Source of the DNA: Oxyruncus cristatus
Taxonomy: Eukaryota > Chordata > Aves > Passeriformes > Cotingidae
Length of the DNA: 64,000 nt
Direction of reading: 5' to 3'
Assembly (NCBI GenBank): GCA_013399855.1
Contig: VXAY01004285.1
Span: 127,179-191,178 of the forward strand
Part shown: piece by piece, positions 63,395 to 64,000 of the stretch
How positions within the stretch are numbered: position 1 is the first letter of the stretch
Layout: every line of letters begins with the position of its first letter
Program-made: the position numbers and the translations under genes
The notes under the pieces: model-generated
What the model was told of the DNA's origin: nothing
The model's database searches: none
What the model saw: only the letters and a program-made list of their open reading frames with translations

Positions 63395-63780
63395 ATCACA
63401 GGGTTGGAAAGGTCTCATGTCCATCCTTTTGTTCGCAGCAGACTTACCTCTGAGATCATATTGGGTTGATCCAGGCTCTGTCCACTTACATATGGAAAAC
63501 CTCCAAGCACAGAAACTGTGCAGCATCTTTAAACAACCTGCTCCACTGCCTTTTTCTCCTTGTGGGGAATAGAATTTCCTTATATCCACTGTGAAGTTCT
63601 CTTCTTTCAAATTATGCCTGTTATCTTATATTCCTACCCTGCAGCACTGCAATCAACCTGGCCCCATCTACTCCACAATATCTCCATTGCCCTGGAGAGT
63701 TACTGTCATACTCCATGAAGCCTTGGCTTCCACAGGCTTTACAAGCCCTGGTCCCTCAGCCTCACCTCACAGGGAAATTC
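63395..63780 (-). mobile_element. Old CR1 3' UTR copy
   Basis: On the plus strand, GGGTTGGAAAGGTCTCATGTCC, AAAACCTCCAAGCACAGAAAC, ACAACCTGCTCCACTGCC, TTCCTTATATCCA, TTCAAATTATGCCTGTTATC and ACAAGCCCTGGTCCCTCAGC occur in the order of an older CR1 subfamily read antisense. The terminal repeat is not clear. Open frames on either strand here are by-products. Confidence 0.82.
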
Positions 63781-64000
63781 CTCTATCACTTCCAACTTGG
63801 AGACCAGGGCCTTTTCCACAGAGTTGCTCTGCTTCCGCAGAGTCTCCAGCTTGAGAAGCATTCATGCATGCCAGAGGTAGGACTTGCCGTCTGTCACTGC
63901 TGAATTTCCAGAAGTTCCTGTCAATCCACCCCCTGTCCTGTCTATGTGCTGGTGCAGGGCCAGACTGAGGTGGAAGACACTTACAACAGAAGAAGCAAGA
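63781..64000. other. Unassigned end of window
   Basis: Moderately GC-rich. It may be a continuation of the old CR1, but I could not support any match. Confidence 0.4.

Noticed and set aside
1..64000. CRISPR arrays, operons, tRNA or rRNA genes, prophage
   Set aside because: I looked for regularly spaced direct repeats, Shine-Dalgarno-led gene trains and RNA gene motifs and found none. The sequence is eukaryotic in character.

Overview
This 64 kb window looks like AT-rich, non-coding nuclear DNA from a bird. The main evidence is nine or ten dispersed copies of the CR1 non-LTR retrotransposon, several carrying the diagnostic 3' end in which ATTCTATGATTCT-type repeats follow a 'TTGGA...GATCCT...CCCTTCCA' stretch. 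A retroviral LTR of a type widespread in birds and a decayed copy of an ITPRIP-like (inositol trisphosphate receptor-interacting protein-like) gene, a family I recall as multi-copy in avian genomes, point the same way. I cannot name the species. The LTR and ITPRIP-like copy fit a neoavian bird (songbird or relative) better than a galliform, but that is inference. I found no intact protein-coding gene, tRNA, rRNA or recognisable small RNA gene, and no bacterial features.

Layout. 1-300 is a GC-rich patch with a short CCCC(A/G)CAGC-type repeat. 300-9.9 kb is AT-rich unique sequence with two CR1 copies (1745-1867 plus, 6358-7058 minus). 9939-10441 is a solo, 3'-truncated endogenous retrovirus LTR. 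10.4-29.4 kb is mostly unique and holds CR1 fragments at 14077, 21180 (reverse transcriptase part) and 27830, plus a 52-base A run leading into an A/C-only tract at 26564-26790. 29393-30262 is the longest CR1 copy. 30.3-43.4 kb holds a diverged segmental duplicate pair (31535/32403), another CR1 (33849), and a perfect 32-bp inverted repeat whose arms lie 956 bp apart (41613-41644 and 42601-42632). 43.5-60.4 kb is a long stretch of unique intergenic or intronic DNA with only small tandem repeats. 60383-62095 is an accessory patch: an internally deleted CR1 followed by the ITPRIP-like pseudogene on the minus strand. A further old CR1 lies at 63395-63780.

No genes work together here. The window is best read as a gene desert or a very large intron, shaped by retrotransposition, small tandem duplications and slow decay. 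Almost all open reading frames are short, lack recognisable domains, or are antisense or in-frame readings of CR1. I did not find a new biological system. The unexplained items most worth checking are the perfect inverted repeat and the diverged duplicate pair.
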